The notes beneath the pieces are model-generated. The model did no database searches. It saw only the letters and a program-made list of their open reading frames with translations, and was not told the origin of the DNA. Made by a program: the position numbers and the translations under genes. From NCBI GenBank assembly GCA_938016515.1, contig CALILP010000183.1, positions 1 through 45,980 on the forward strand: a DNA stretch of 45,980 nucleotides, written 5' to 3'. Below are positions 23,663 through 32,149 of the stretch, piece after piece. How positions within the stretch are numbered: position 1 is the stretch's first letter; each line of letters starts with the position of its first letter. Origin of the DNA: an uncultured Paracoccaceae bacterium (GTDB lineage Bacteria > Pseudomonadota > Alphaproteobacteria > Rhodobacterales > Rhodobacteraceae).

Positions 23663-26600
23663 TTAGAATTCAATCGCCGGAGCAGCCTCACCATCCGCTG
23701 CGGGCCCGGTTTGGGCGTCTCCCGAAAAGGACTGATTAAGTGCGGCCTCATATGCAGGAAGGTCCAGCATTATGGTCACGATCCCCGCCCCATTTTGCAT
23801 CACGGCAAGGTAGTTGCCGCACAACCCATAAGCCTCTTCGCCTGCCCGGTAGTGGTAAAGTGACGGCACATACGGCAAAAACCCGTTCCGGATCGAAGGC
23901 CAGTCGAAGGTGGTCCACCATTGCGCGGGATTGCCGTCTGCATCCGTCATCTCTTCGATGCGGGTGGTATTGGTGTAGGACAGACCGCACATGGACCGGG
24001 TCTTGTTGCCAGTGTTGTCGGCCACCATAATCGCGTCCCCCCACTCTAACTGCAGGACGTCACCCGTCATTACGGCATATTCAGCGTCACCGTATTTGCC
24101 TTCAGCGGCAGTGCGCACCCCAGCCATGGGAATCGCAAAATTCGGGCTGTTGATGACACGTTCGATTGCAAGAATGGTGTCGGGGCCAGTGCTTGGCTCG
24201 GTGTAAAGCGTGATCCGTTCGCTCAGATCATTGGCCAGATAGATCGTGGCACCACGAAAGGCTTGCCCGCTCGCGCCGCCACGTTCAGCAGATGTCATGA
24301 CAATCGGAGCCTCAAAACGGTCGCGCAACATCTGATCCGCCTCTGCCACAGTCATGTCAGTCGTCAAGCCAAGAATGTCCCAAGACACATCGGCTGAAGC
24401 GTCAGCCTTTGCGCGTGCCACGTCCGGGTCAAAGTCGAAAACCTTTGTGCGGATCAATCCGGTTCCATCCTGCACTTCGTTCTTGTTGAAGGTCACCGGG
24501 CCCGGTGCGACCAGCACGGCAAAATCATCGACAAACCCGGCACGCGGCAGTGCCGCGACCTTGACGATACGCGCGTCGAACTGGGCTGCGTTGTAGGCGC
24601 CACCGGGGGTCATGCGGCTGACTGGGAAATCCTGTGCGACAACAAAAATACGCGGCGACTGGTCGGTGATGCGACCATCAAGGCGCGCCATGCTTTCGCC
24701 CGTCAGGGCACGGGAAAGCGTGTTGAGAGGCGACAGATCAGCACCCGATCCGACACACGACAACGCCGATGGATAAAGCGGCTCGAACACCACATAGGGG
24801 GCAAGTGCGGGGTCATCATAGGTCCCAAGGCTGCGTGCCTGCTCTGCCGCGTTCAAGACATCTTGGGGGCTTGGCACACCCAACGCGGCCAACAGGCCTG
24901 CGTCCCGGTCACTTGTGGTCATTTCAGCTGGTTTCAACGCGCCGCAAGCGTCGATTTTCGCGGCGTTGTTGCTGGTCAGGCGGAACATCACCTGCCACAT
25001 GTCCACATAGGCCTCGATGTGCAACGACTGTAGCTGACTGTAGTCATGTTGTGTCACGGCGTTCCGGTATTCTCTTTGCAGCACTGGCAAAAGCACCTCA
25101 CCGGGAATTGGGGCGGTGATGTCCGTCAGTTGATATCCGGCCCCGCTGATCCTTGCATGTTCCTGTCCGATCTGGGCCAATAGCATAGGATCAAGAACGT
25201 TGTCCCCAAGGGCCGCACCATCAGCATCCTGCGCGACGGCCATCGCCGGCAAAAGACCAACGGTAAGGGGGCGATGGGTTAGGTCAGGATCGAACCCTGC
25301 CGTCGTTGCCAGATTGGGACCTGCTGTGCTGGTCTCTGAGGCGGTCCATGTTGTGACGATCTGCATCGGTGTAAAGCTGGACGGATCACCAGCCAGCAAG
25401 GAAAACGAGACCGGTTCAAGCCCGACACCAATTTGCCAGTCAGACGGGGTCGACGCAGTGACAGGACGGGCGCGCATGCGCATCGCAAATTGCAGTCTTT
25501 GTAGCTCTAGCGCATTCAAACCACTGGTGGTGCGCGCAAAAACCTCCGCCGAGATCGCAAGGCTGTTCGGAAAGCTGGTCAGTTGCGGTGTAAAGCTGAC
25601 CCGGTTCGACGCAACAGCCTGACCCGGCAAGTTGAACAACCCGACCTCGTTGACGGCCCACTGACCGCCTTCATAGGCGCCCATGCTGACCGTGCCTGCC
25701 AGTTCGACCAGACCGTCATCACCAAGGCGAGCCTTTGATTGTGCCAAAAGATCATCGACAACGACCGCCATTTGGGCGGGATCACCGATCAGCTCTGGCC
25801 GTTCGCGCGTAAACCAAGACCGAGGGACATTCGCGCCGCCGGGCAAAGTGGTCGCAAGCGCCAACACATCGTCAAGCGACGTCAAAGGCGCTTGGGTGAG
25901 CTGTGTCAGCAGGTCATCTGGATCAACAACAGGCGGGTTGAAATCCTGCGCGTAAAGCATGTCGGTCAACTGTTGATCGGCGAACACCTCAATCCGTTCG
26001 ATGTTTGCAGACGCCGTAAACTTAAGCTTTTCAACACGCCCCCGATTGCCAAGCTGGTTTTGATAGCTGGCCACGTCAACATCACCGTCAAAGCGGTCCG
26101 TCCGGGCGTAGACCACCACAAAAACGTTCAGACCACTTGGGCCAAGGTTAAGACGGGCTGCAAGCGCGCGGGCGTCGTCCTGATCCATCGGAATGGCATC
26201 GGGCAAATCAATGCGCCCAAACACAACATCAAGTTCGGGAATTCCCGGCGGCCCGCTGCGCACCATAGAGACGGTTCGAGACAGATCGAATTCCAGTGAA
26301 AAGGCCGAAGCCTCGAACACATATTCCCGTATTTGGCCCGGCAGAATGACGGCAACCGGCAACGGGGCGTCGATGGACCGTGACGCGATCACATCCCCGA
26401 ATTCGTCTCGCATGCGCAAGAAAAGATCACGCCGATCGAACTGGTTCAACGCGTCATAATCCAGCCGATCAATGCCGCGTTCGAAAATCGGGCGTTCGTT
26501 CGCTGTCAGCAGTCTGGGTGCCATTTCGATTGCAAAGCGTTCAACATCCATCAGCTGAGGCGCCTTGGCAATCAACGCCGACAGCAAAACGCGGTCTAAC

Positions 26601-28012
26601 GTGGTGCCCGCCCTTGTCCGATATTTACTTGAAAGCAGGTAACCATCACGGACTTTGCCCTCTTGCGGGAAAAGCGCCTCTAGCGCCAGATAATCCCCTG
26701 CCCCGCCTTCAGTATCAGCCGCACCTTGCGGAAACGCAGTCGCGATAATGCGATTGCCCGCGCGGATGTCAGCGCCTTCGTAGGTCAGGTCGGTGACAAA
26801 CTGGTTTCTACTGCGGTCGAACGTGAAATCGTTCAGTGTGAAGTAGATATTTGTGCGCGTGCTGATCAGCTTTTTGTTGCGCAGAACCTGCGTTGCAAAG
26901 GCATCGGCGGCTGCTTGATCCATTGGGATATCAAACACTTGCGGAAGCTCTGTCAGATCAAGCGAGACTTTCTCGCCATTTTCCAACCCTGATAAGGGCA
27001 AGATCGAGAATTGCTGTGGCGGGCCATCCATACCGTAGAAGACGGACCAGCTTTGGGTGTCCGGATTGTAGCGGCTTTGTGGGTTATCTCTGAAGATTGC
27101 GCTTTCATAACTCAGCATCATCTTCATCGGCAACGTTGTTTGCCGGGCCGCCCAATCGGCAGCAATCCGGTCCAAATCAGCGGCACGCACTTCGTCGTCG
27201 CGCAAAAAACGACCCGCTTCTCCGTTCAACAGGTTACGGCGCACTTGGGGTGCGTTTAACAGGCTTGGGTCGTTCTGAAACGCCAGTTCCAACAGTTCAG
27301 TCGAACTAATTGTATCTGCGATAATCCGGACAGTCTTGCGTCCGTCCGGCGTTGGCACAGGCCCGGTCTGCGCCAGCACAGGCTCTGCCAGCGGTGGGTT
27401 GCCAGCGCCAGACGTCGCATCAATCAAAGCAACGTATTGCCCCGGCGCCAGCTGTTGAAGCCGCGTCGCCATTGCCCGTTGCAAGCAGGACACGTCCCCA
27501 CCACAGGCATTCCGGTTAGAAACCCAGCCTCTTTGTTGATCCAAAAGGGCGCTGCGCTGGCTTTGGGTCATGCCTGCGCGTGCAGCCCCGTATGCCGCGT
27601 TAATTGCCAGATCAAGACGCGCCAAATCGTTGGAACTGCAGATGCCGCGTTCAGCCGCATTCCCTGCCTTGGCACAATCGAAACCCGGCGAGATACGCGG
27701 CTCTTGGCGAGGCGCCGGATCGGGGAGCTGCGCAAGAAGCGTCAGTGTTGTTTGGTTTAGGTCGCCCGACGCAACAACGCCGCGGTCACGCTGGAATGCC
27801 GCCAATGCATTGCGCGTCCCACGACCCGCGATGCCGTCTACAGGCCCTGCGTTGTAGCCAAGCGCGTTCAGCTTGGCCTGAACCTCTGCCCAGCCCATTT
27901 CCGCCTGAGCGATCTCATAGCTATTGGTAAAATCTGTTTGGGCCGCAACCGGCACCATCTGCGCAAAAAGCACCAGGGCCGAAAGGCCCGCTCCCAAAAT
28001 AGTCTTAAACAC
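23663..28012 (-). CDS. Giant exported protein with peptidoglycan-binding and LprI-like domains
   Basis: A 1449-residue exported protein, GTG start (28010-28012) with GGGGA 6-7 bases upstream. The signal peptide is residues 1-24. A peptidoglycan-binding-1 module (about 40-93; WAEVQAKLNALGYNAGPVDGIAG) is followed by an LprI/DUF1311-like Cys-containing module (about 112-188; FDCAKAGNAAERGIC, LLDQQRGWVSNRNACGG). The next ~1200 residues match nothing I recognise. Two weakly similar segments both contain IPMDQ (362-366 and 607-611). Near the C-terminus WDILGLTTDMTVAEADQMLRDRF looks like a small SmpA-type fold. It is probably periplasmic and cell-wall-bound, and is the last gene of a minus-strand operon with the 315-aa and 228-aa proteins. 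Confidence 0.8.
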   Translation of the reverse strand: MFKTILGAGLSALVLFAQMVPVAAQTDFTNSYEIAQAEMGWAEVQAKLNALGYNAGPVDGIAGRGTRNALAAFQRDRGVVASGDLNQTTLTLLAQLPDPAPRQEPRISPGFDCAKAGNAAERGICSSNDLARLDLAINAAYGAARAGMTQSQRSALLDQQRGWVSNRNACGGDVSCLQRAMATRLQQLAPGQYVALIDATSGAGNPPLAEPVLAQTGPVPTPDGRKTVRIIADTISSTELLELAFQNDPSLLNAPQVRRNLLNGEAGRFLRDDEVRAADLDRIAADWAARQTTLPMKMMLSYESAIFRDNPQSRYNPDTQSWSVFYGMDGPPQQFSILPLSGLENGEKVSLDLTELPQVFDIPMDQAAADAFATQVLRNKKLISTRTNIYFTLNDFTFDRSRNQFVTDLTYEGADIRAGNRIIATAFPQGAADTEGGAGDYLALEALFPQEGKVRDGYLLSSKYRTRAGTTLDRVLLSALIAKAPQLMDVERFAIEMAPRLLTANERPIFERGIDRLDYDALNQFDRRDLFLRMRDEFGDVIASRSIDAPLPVAVILPGQIREYVFEASAFSLEFDLSRTVSMVRSGPPGIPELDVVFGRIDLPDAIPMDQDDARALAARLNLGPSGLNVFVVVYARTDRFDGDVDVASYQNQLGNRGRVEKLKFTASANIERIEVFADQQLTDMLYAQDFNPPVVDPDDLLTQLTQAPLTSLDDVLALATTLPGGANVPRSWFTRERPELIGDPAQMAVVVDDLLAQSKARLGDDGLVELAGTVSMGAYEGGQWAVNEVGLFNLPGQAVASNRVSFTPQLTSFPNSLAISAEVFARTTSGLNALELQRLQFAMRMRARPVTASTPSDWQIGVGLEPVSFSLLAGDPSSFTPMQIVTTWTASETSTAGPNLATTAGFDPDLTHRPLTVGLLPAMAVAQDADGAALGDNVLDPMLLAQIGQEHARISGAGYQLTDITAPIPGEVLLPVLQREYRNAVTQHDYSQLQSLHIEAYVDMWQVMFRLTSNNAAKIDACGALKPAEMTTSDRDAGLLAALGVPSPQDVLNAAEQARSLGTYDDPALAPYVVFEPLYPSALSCVGSGADLSPLNTLSRALTGESMARLDGRITDQSPRIFVVAQDFPVSRMTPGGAYNAAQFDARIVKVAALPRAGFVDDFAVLVAPGPVTFNKNEVQDGTGLIRTKVFDFDPDVARAKADASADVSWDILGLTTDMTVAEADQMLRDRFEAPIVMTSAERGGASGQAFRGATIYLANDLSERITLYTEPSTGPDTILAIERVINSPNFAIPMAGVRTAAEGKYGDAEYAVMTGDVLQLEWGDAIMVADNTGNKTRSMCGLSYTNTTRIEEMTDADGNPAQWWTTFDWPSIRNGFLPYVPSLYHYRAGEEAYGLCGNYLAVMQNGAGIVTIMLDLPAYEAALNQSFSGDAQTGPAADGEAAPAIEF

Positions 28013-28066
28013 AATGCATCCCCAAAAAATGTAGTGTTCAAACTAAATCTCTCGGTTGTGGGTCTG

Positions 28067-29014
28067 TCAACTTTTGCGCGCTGCGCGGTCCAGGATTGGC
28101 AAAAGCAGCGGGGCAAGCAATGAAAACAGCAGTGACAGGGCCAGCAAACTGGAACTGGCTGCGGCGCGCTGAACCCAAGACGGCTTGATCAGCAAGATAC
28201 TGTCGCGCCCTGCATATGCCACTTCCAGCTGGCTGTTGGCCTCTGCGCCGGTTGCAACAACGTGCATGCCTGCCTTCCCGTCATGGTCGACGGAAATGGA
28301 CGCCGTGACTGGGTTTTTGAACTGGTTCGGCCGACCTTCAATGTCTGCGCCGTTACAGGTCTGAAAAAACATCGGGCTACAGATGATCTGTAGTTGATCA
28401 CCGCGTCTGATCGCCCCTTGGCGCGTGATTTCAGGTGACCAACCGATCCAACCGCTGACCAAGCCCTGCTCAAAGATCGCGTAAGACCCATCAAGGACGT
28501 AACCCGTTGCACCCGCGCTCATTTCTTGGCCAAGCGACAGATATCCAGAAAAGGCAAGAGCACCATTGCGGGCTGCATTTGCCCAATCCACACGGATTGT
28601 GGTGCCAACCGGCCAGATGTCTGTTTCGGTCAAAAGACGGATATCCATTTTGTCCGGCGTCCAGTCCAGAACAAGCTTCTGATCGCGGGGCCATGTGATG
28701 GGCCCATCAAACGTTTGTTCAAACACCTCGCCCACACCGCAAGGCGGTTGCGGGTCAGCCATAAGATCAAGTGTCGGTACGCAAACCGTCGCACCGGTTA
28801 AATCCCAGGCAAGCGGTTCGGACGTCAGTTCAACCTGCGCCGACAGTGTCCGCGCCTGCAGTTGGATCGTGCGGTTCGGCGCAATCAGAATAAGGACGGT
28901 CGCGATAATCAGAAACCCAAGTATGGTCCGCGCCGCAGCAGCACCCCAAACCATTTTCCGGATATTGCGCCGCACAGCAGCGATCAGCGGTCTGCGATTG
29001 CCAGCCCCAGTCAT
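28067..29014 (-). CDS. Two-TM protein with large periplasmic domain, unknown
   Basis: A 315-residue membrane protein. A basic N-terminus (RRPLIAAVRRNIRKM) leads into TM1 (about 29-46). A periplasmic beta-rich domain of about 240 residues carries four Cys (VCVPTL, PPCGVG, IICSP, FFQTCNG). TM2 (about 288-308) is followed by a short basic tail (LDRAARKS). This topology fits an inner-membrane anchor for the exported neighbours. Its ATG overlaps the stop of the 228-aa gene by four bases, and the giant protein gene begins 54 bases downstream. No family recognised. Confidence 0.75.
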   Translation of the reverse strand: MTGAGNRRPLIAAVRRNIRKMVWGAAAARTILGFLIIATVLILIAPNRTIQLQARTLSAQVELTSEPLAWDLTGATVCVPTLDLMADPQPPCGVGEVFEQTFDGPITWPRDQKLVLDWTPDKMDIRLLTETDIWPVGTTIRVDWANAARNGALAFSGYLSLGQEMSAGATGYVLDGSYAIFEQGLVSGWIGWSPEITRQGAIRRGDQLQIICSPMFFQTCNGADIEGRPNQFKNPVTASISVDHDGKAGMHVVATGAEANSQLEVAYAGRDSILLIKPSWVQRAAASSSLLALSLLFSLLAPLLLPILDRAARKS

Positions 29015-29697
29015 CGCAGGTCGATCACAAGGGTTTCAGGCCGGCCGCGTCGCCCGTCTTTGACCGGTATCAGCCGTACGGTCATCGTTCCCATAGCTGG
29101 TAATTCCGGCACCGCGCAGACCCGATCAAAAGCCACGGTAATGTCGGCACTGATCGTTGTGCATTCGACCGGATCGCCACCTTCTGGAAAGGCCACAAGG
29201 CGATCCGCATCAAAGCTGTTTACGAAAAGGGTGAAAGCCTCGACCGGGCCAGAAGTCCGCCAAAGTGCCAATGCGCCAGCCGTTGTGTCGGTTACGTCTT
29301 CGCATGGCGCGCGTAAGATGCGGATGCCAAAACCTTCTGGATCAGCTTGGGTCAGCTTGTCGGGAAACCGTGTTTCGGTCACGTGGGGGACGACAACAGG
29401 CTCAGAGGTATCGACCGGTGCGCGATAGGTATTTTCGCTGTCGTACAACCCGTCAGAGCTGCTGGTGCGGACACAAAACGCTTCTCCGGCCCAGCTTTGC
29501 GGGACGATGGCCTGAAGTTCCGCCGCTGGGTCCGCACCGATGACTTGCAATCCCATGACCCGCGCACCGCCCGTGTTCGCCGCCGGGCGCAGGTTTTCAC
29601 GAAAGGTGTCCGATAAAAGCTCTGCTTGTTCGGCAGTTGCCTGTCCTGCGAAACTGGGCAACAGTAAGACGCATATTCCAAAAGCTAATTGTTTCAT
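29011..29697 (-). CDS. Exported Cys-containing protein, unknown
   Basis: A 228-residue exported protein with signal peptide KQLAFGICVLLLPSFAGQATA. The mature part contains four Cys (AFCVRTS, RAPCEDV, VECTTIS, DRVCAVP), possibly two disulfides, and ends in a beta-rich segment (GTMTVRLIPVKDGRRGRPETLVIDL). ATG 29695-29697 fits the signal peptide; an in-frame ATG at 29728-29730 would add 11 residues. The chosen ATG overlaps the ATG of the opposite-strand protease gene within one CATG. It is the first gene of the operon with the 315-aa and 1449-aa proteins. Function unknown. Confidence 0.75.
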   Translation of the reverse strand: MKQLAFGICVLLLPSFAGQATAEQAELLSDTFRENLRPAANTGGARVMGLQVIGADPAAELQAIVPQSWAGEAFCVRTSSSDGLYDSENTYRAPVDTSEPVVVPHVTETRFPDKLTQADPEGFGIRILRAPCEDVTDTTAGALALWRTSGPVEAFTLFVNSFDADRLVAFPEGGDPVECTTISADITVAFDRVCAVPELPAMGTMTVRLIPVKDGRRGRPETLVIDLR

Positions 29698-30751
29698 GTT
29701 CAAATTCTTCACGCTTTCCCTATCTCTCATCGTGTTCACGACATGTGCTTGGGCGCAATCGGTCAAAATCAATGCGGCCTCTGATGGGCAGGGGTATATG
29801 GTCAAGGACAATGGCATCTGCTGGGTTCTGATGCCAAGTCATTTACTCGACGAATTTGGATTTATTGAGGTTGAGACGTCGCCTGCCCCCTCCCTACGCG
29901 GAAGTGGCGAAGCTTATGCCGACTTTTGGACCGGAATGGATTTTGCGATTGGCGTCGTGGGTCAGGCTGCGGGGAACACCGCATGTACCGCCCAAATGAG
30001 CACGATCATGCAAACCAGCGCAACTGCCGGGGCCGTTTTGCGCGGCGATCTACGTTTTGTCGAAGCAGGTGGCGGGATCACCCAGCGCCCCATGCGGATT
30101 GTCGATACATTGGACCACAAAACGTTCGTGGCCGAATTTACGGAACCAGGCGACCGCGCGTTTCAGGGGCTGTCCGGGGCATTTCTGTTCGCGCAAGGCC
30201 TGCCGGTCGGCATGGCGATCCAAAGCCCTGACGGCGGCAACCGGATGACCTTTATCCGGATCGAAGAGATGGGGTTTGCGACGCAACGTTGGCTTGCCGG
30301 TCGCGCAAGGGCGGTGACAAGTGCTGCACCCGACGCAGCACCTCAGGCCCAGGAAGGTCAGCACGCTTTGCGGCTTTTGGACTATCAAACGCCCCCGCTT
30401 TCTCCGGATACCAGCCCTGAAAATCTTGCGAATGGGACAGGCCCCTATCGATTTGACTTCACTGGCCCGACGACCTTGGTTTTTGGTGTAGGGGACGGGG
30501 AGGCTGTTGGTGTCAGCCGGGTCGTTGTGCGGGCGCAAAGTGATAGTGCCAAACCATTGGGCCTGCGAGTGATGATCGACCCGTCAGCAAATGGCGGAAA
30601 CGCACAACGGTTTGCGCGCGAAGAAATGAGCCCGACCGGAGAATTCGACAGCGGCAAAAAGGCAGAACGCTTTGCCCGCCGCATCATCGTGACGATTGAC
30701 AGCGTGCAGGGATCAGGACCCGTTCAGATCGACAGCGTCGAAGTTTATTGA
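29696..30751 (+). CDS. Exported trypsin-like serine peptidase with C-terminal extra domain
   Basis: A 351-residue protein with signal peptide FKFFTLSLSLIVFTTCAWA, cleaved before QS. Spacing and context suggest a chymotrypsin-fold protease. His49 lies in CWVLMPSHLLDE, Asp82 in TGMDFAIGVVG, and Ser160 in FQGLSGAFLFAQGLPVGMAIQ, a variant of the usual GDSGGP region. About 150 C-terminal residues form a beta-rich domain (LVFGVGDGEAVGVSRVVVRA, FARRIIVTIDSVQGSGPVQIDSVEVY) of unknown role. It is the only plus-strand gene in the block. It overlaps its divergent neighbour at the start codon and its convergent neighbour by 7 bases. No Shine-Dalgarno is evident. The protease call is my reading of motifs, not a search result. 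Confidence 0.68.
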   Translation: MFKFFTLSLSLIVFTTCAWAQSVKINAASDGQGYMVKDNGICWVLMPSHLLDEFGFIEVETSPAPSLRGSGEAYADFWTGMDFAIGVVGQAAGNTACTAQMSTIMQTSATAGAVLRGDLRFVEAGGGITQRPMRIVDTLDHKTFVAEFTEPGDRAFQGLSGAFLFAQGLPVGMAIQSPDGGNRMTFIRIEEMGFATQRWLAGRARAVTSAAPDAAPQAQEGQHALRLLDYQTPPLSPDTSPENLANGTGPYRFDFTGPTTLVFGVGDGEAVGVSRVVVRAQSDSAKPLGLRVMIDPSANGGNAQRFAREEMSPTGEFDSGKKAERFARRIIVTIDSVQGSGPVQIDSVEVY

Positions 30752-31359
30752 AGCTGGCCAAGCAGTGGGATTTTGACGGCAACGGGTCCAGTCTTGTAAC
30801 TGCCGTTGCTGATGCTGCCGACAAGTTCACCACTTTCGTTCAAACTTGCTGTGCCCCATGTGCCGCCAATCAAGAACGACACCTCGGTTCCAGCGATACG
30901 ACTGGTGCAGTTTCTGGAACCCGCAGCTGCGCCGAAACAGTTCTTGTCATCTATCGACGGACCAATAACGATAGGAAACACGCCAGAGGTCTCGGAAGAC
31001 AGGGACCCAATACTTTGTATCCAGCGTTGAAACTCATCCGACGCATCCGCGCCACCAGTGGCGAATGCCATCAAGGTCGGCTGCCCTTGCATGTAGGCTT
31101 CTAGTGCGACGCCACGGGAAATACCGCTTGTGCTGGTTAGGCCGACGCGCAGGGCAAGGCGTTCCATGGCAGGGTCACCCGATTCAAGCATCAGTCGCAT
31201 GGCGACCAGCGCCTTTTCCTCGTCCGTACCTTCAAGGATCGCCGTTAGCTGTTCCAGCTCTGTCGTAGGCTTTTCCAAAGCGGTCAAAATGTCCGCAGCG
31301 GACGTCTGTGCGGCCGCAGGGGCGGCCAGCACGATCGCCAGCAAGGCTGATCGGATCAT
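30745..31359 (-). CDS. Exported paralogue 1 of a two-gene family, unknown
   Basis: A 204-residue exported protein (signal peptide IRSALLAIVLAAPAAAQ). The N-terminal half is helical: EEKALVAMRLMLESGDPAMERLALRVGLTSTSGISRGVALEAYM reads like two short HEAT-type helix pairs. The C-terminal half has IGPSIDDKNCFGAAAGSRNC and ends in beta strands (GELVGSISNGSYKTGPVAVKIPLLG). It aligns with the upstream gene over the full length: LTSTSGISRGVALEAY against LTSTNPAVRRAALKAY, and DDKN-C..C in both. It starts with a 4-base overlap to that gene and converges on the protease gene with a 7-base overlap. Confidence 0.75.
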   Translation of the reverse strand: MIRSALLAIVLAAPAAAQTSAADILTALEKPTTELEQLTAILEGTDEEKALVAMRLMLESGDPAMERLALRVGLTSTSGISRGVALEAYMQGQPTLMAFATGGADASDEFQRWIQSIGSLSSETSGVFPIVIGPSIDDKNCFGAAAGSRNCTSRIAGTEVSFLIGGTWGTASLNESGELVGSISNGSYKTGPVAVKIPLLGQLQ

Positions 31360-31979
31360 GGTTTAACCGGGATCGTCACCGGAACCGATGGCGTGATGCG
31401 ATCAACCTGAACCATACCGACAAGGCTGCCTTCGGCATTTAGCTGCAACGGTGACCAACGCCCCCAAAGGCCAATTGAAACGTTGCTTTCGCTCAGTGTA
31501 ATCAGACAGTAGTTCGCACTCGTGTGAAAATCGTAGCACCCGTTCTTGTCGTCAAACGGCCCCACCTTAAAGGACACAAAGGCTGTCCCAGAGGCATCGA
31601 CCGTCCCGCTTTGCCGGTTGATGTAGCCTGTTAGGTTTTCGCGATCCAACGACGATCCATCGATATAAACATTCAATACAGGACCGCTATCGAAGTAGGC
31701 CTTCAACGCCGCCCGCCGCACCGCAGGGTTTGTGCTGGTCAGTCCGTGCTGTAAGGCCATGCGGCTGATCTGTGCGTCGTCGATCCCGATCATGATCTGC
31801 ATCGCGGCCAAAGAACGGTCAGGGTCTGCATCATTCAGCAGCTCTGCGTATTCATCCACCGACCCCATCCGCTCATCCACCATCGCAGCAATGTCTGCGG
31901 CAGAGATTGCCTGCGCCTGACTGGTTCCGGCGGCAATGATAAGCGCCAATGCGCTGGCGATTTGTGTGGTAATTCTCAT
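31356..31979 (-). CDS. Exported paralogue 2 of a two-gene family, unknown
   Basis: A 207-residue exported protein with signal peptide RITTQIASALALIIAAGTSQAQA. The helical first half has DRSLAAMQIMIGIDDAQISRMALQHGLTSTNPAVRRAALKAYF. The second half has VGPFDDKNGCYDFHTSANYC, with two Cys as in the paralogue, then NVSIGLWGRWSPLQLNAEGSLVGMVQV. AGGAG lies 9 bases before the ATG. The pair probably arose by tandem duplication and may form a heteromer. It lies 170 bases downstream of the anti-sigma gene on the same strand. No known family recognised. Confidence 0.75.
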   Translation of the reverse strand: MRITTQIASALALIIAAGTSQAQAISAADIAAMVDERMGSVDEYAELLNDADPDRSLAAMQIMIGIDDAQISRMALQHGLTSTNPAVRRAALKAYFDSGPVLNVYIDGSSLDRENLTGYINRQSGTVDASGTAFVSFKVGPFDDKNGCYDFHTSANYCLITLSESNVSIGLWGRWSPLQLNAEGSLVGMVQVDRITPSVPVTIPVKP

Positions 31980-32149
31980 GGGGAAAATGCTCCTGCGCTA
32001 TAAATATGGCGCAAGCCTATGCTTAGCTGTTTCGGTCCGTCAATCCGTTACAAGGCCCAAAGCGCCACTTGCAGAATGATCACGGTCAGAACAGGCATTG
32101 GCAGGCCGCCCACTTTGCAAAAAAGTGTCAGGCCGTCTGCAGATGCTGT

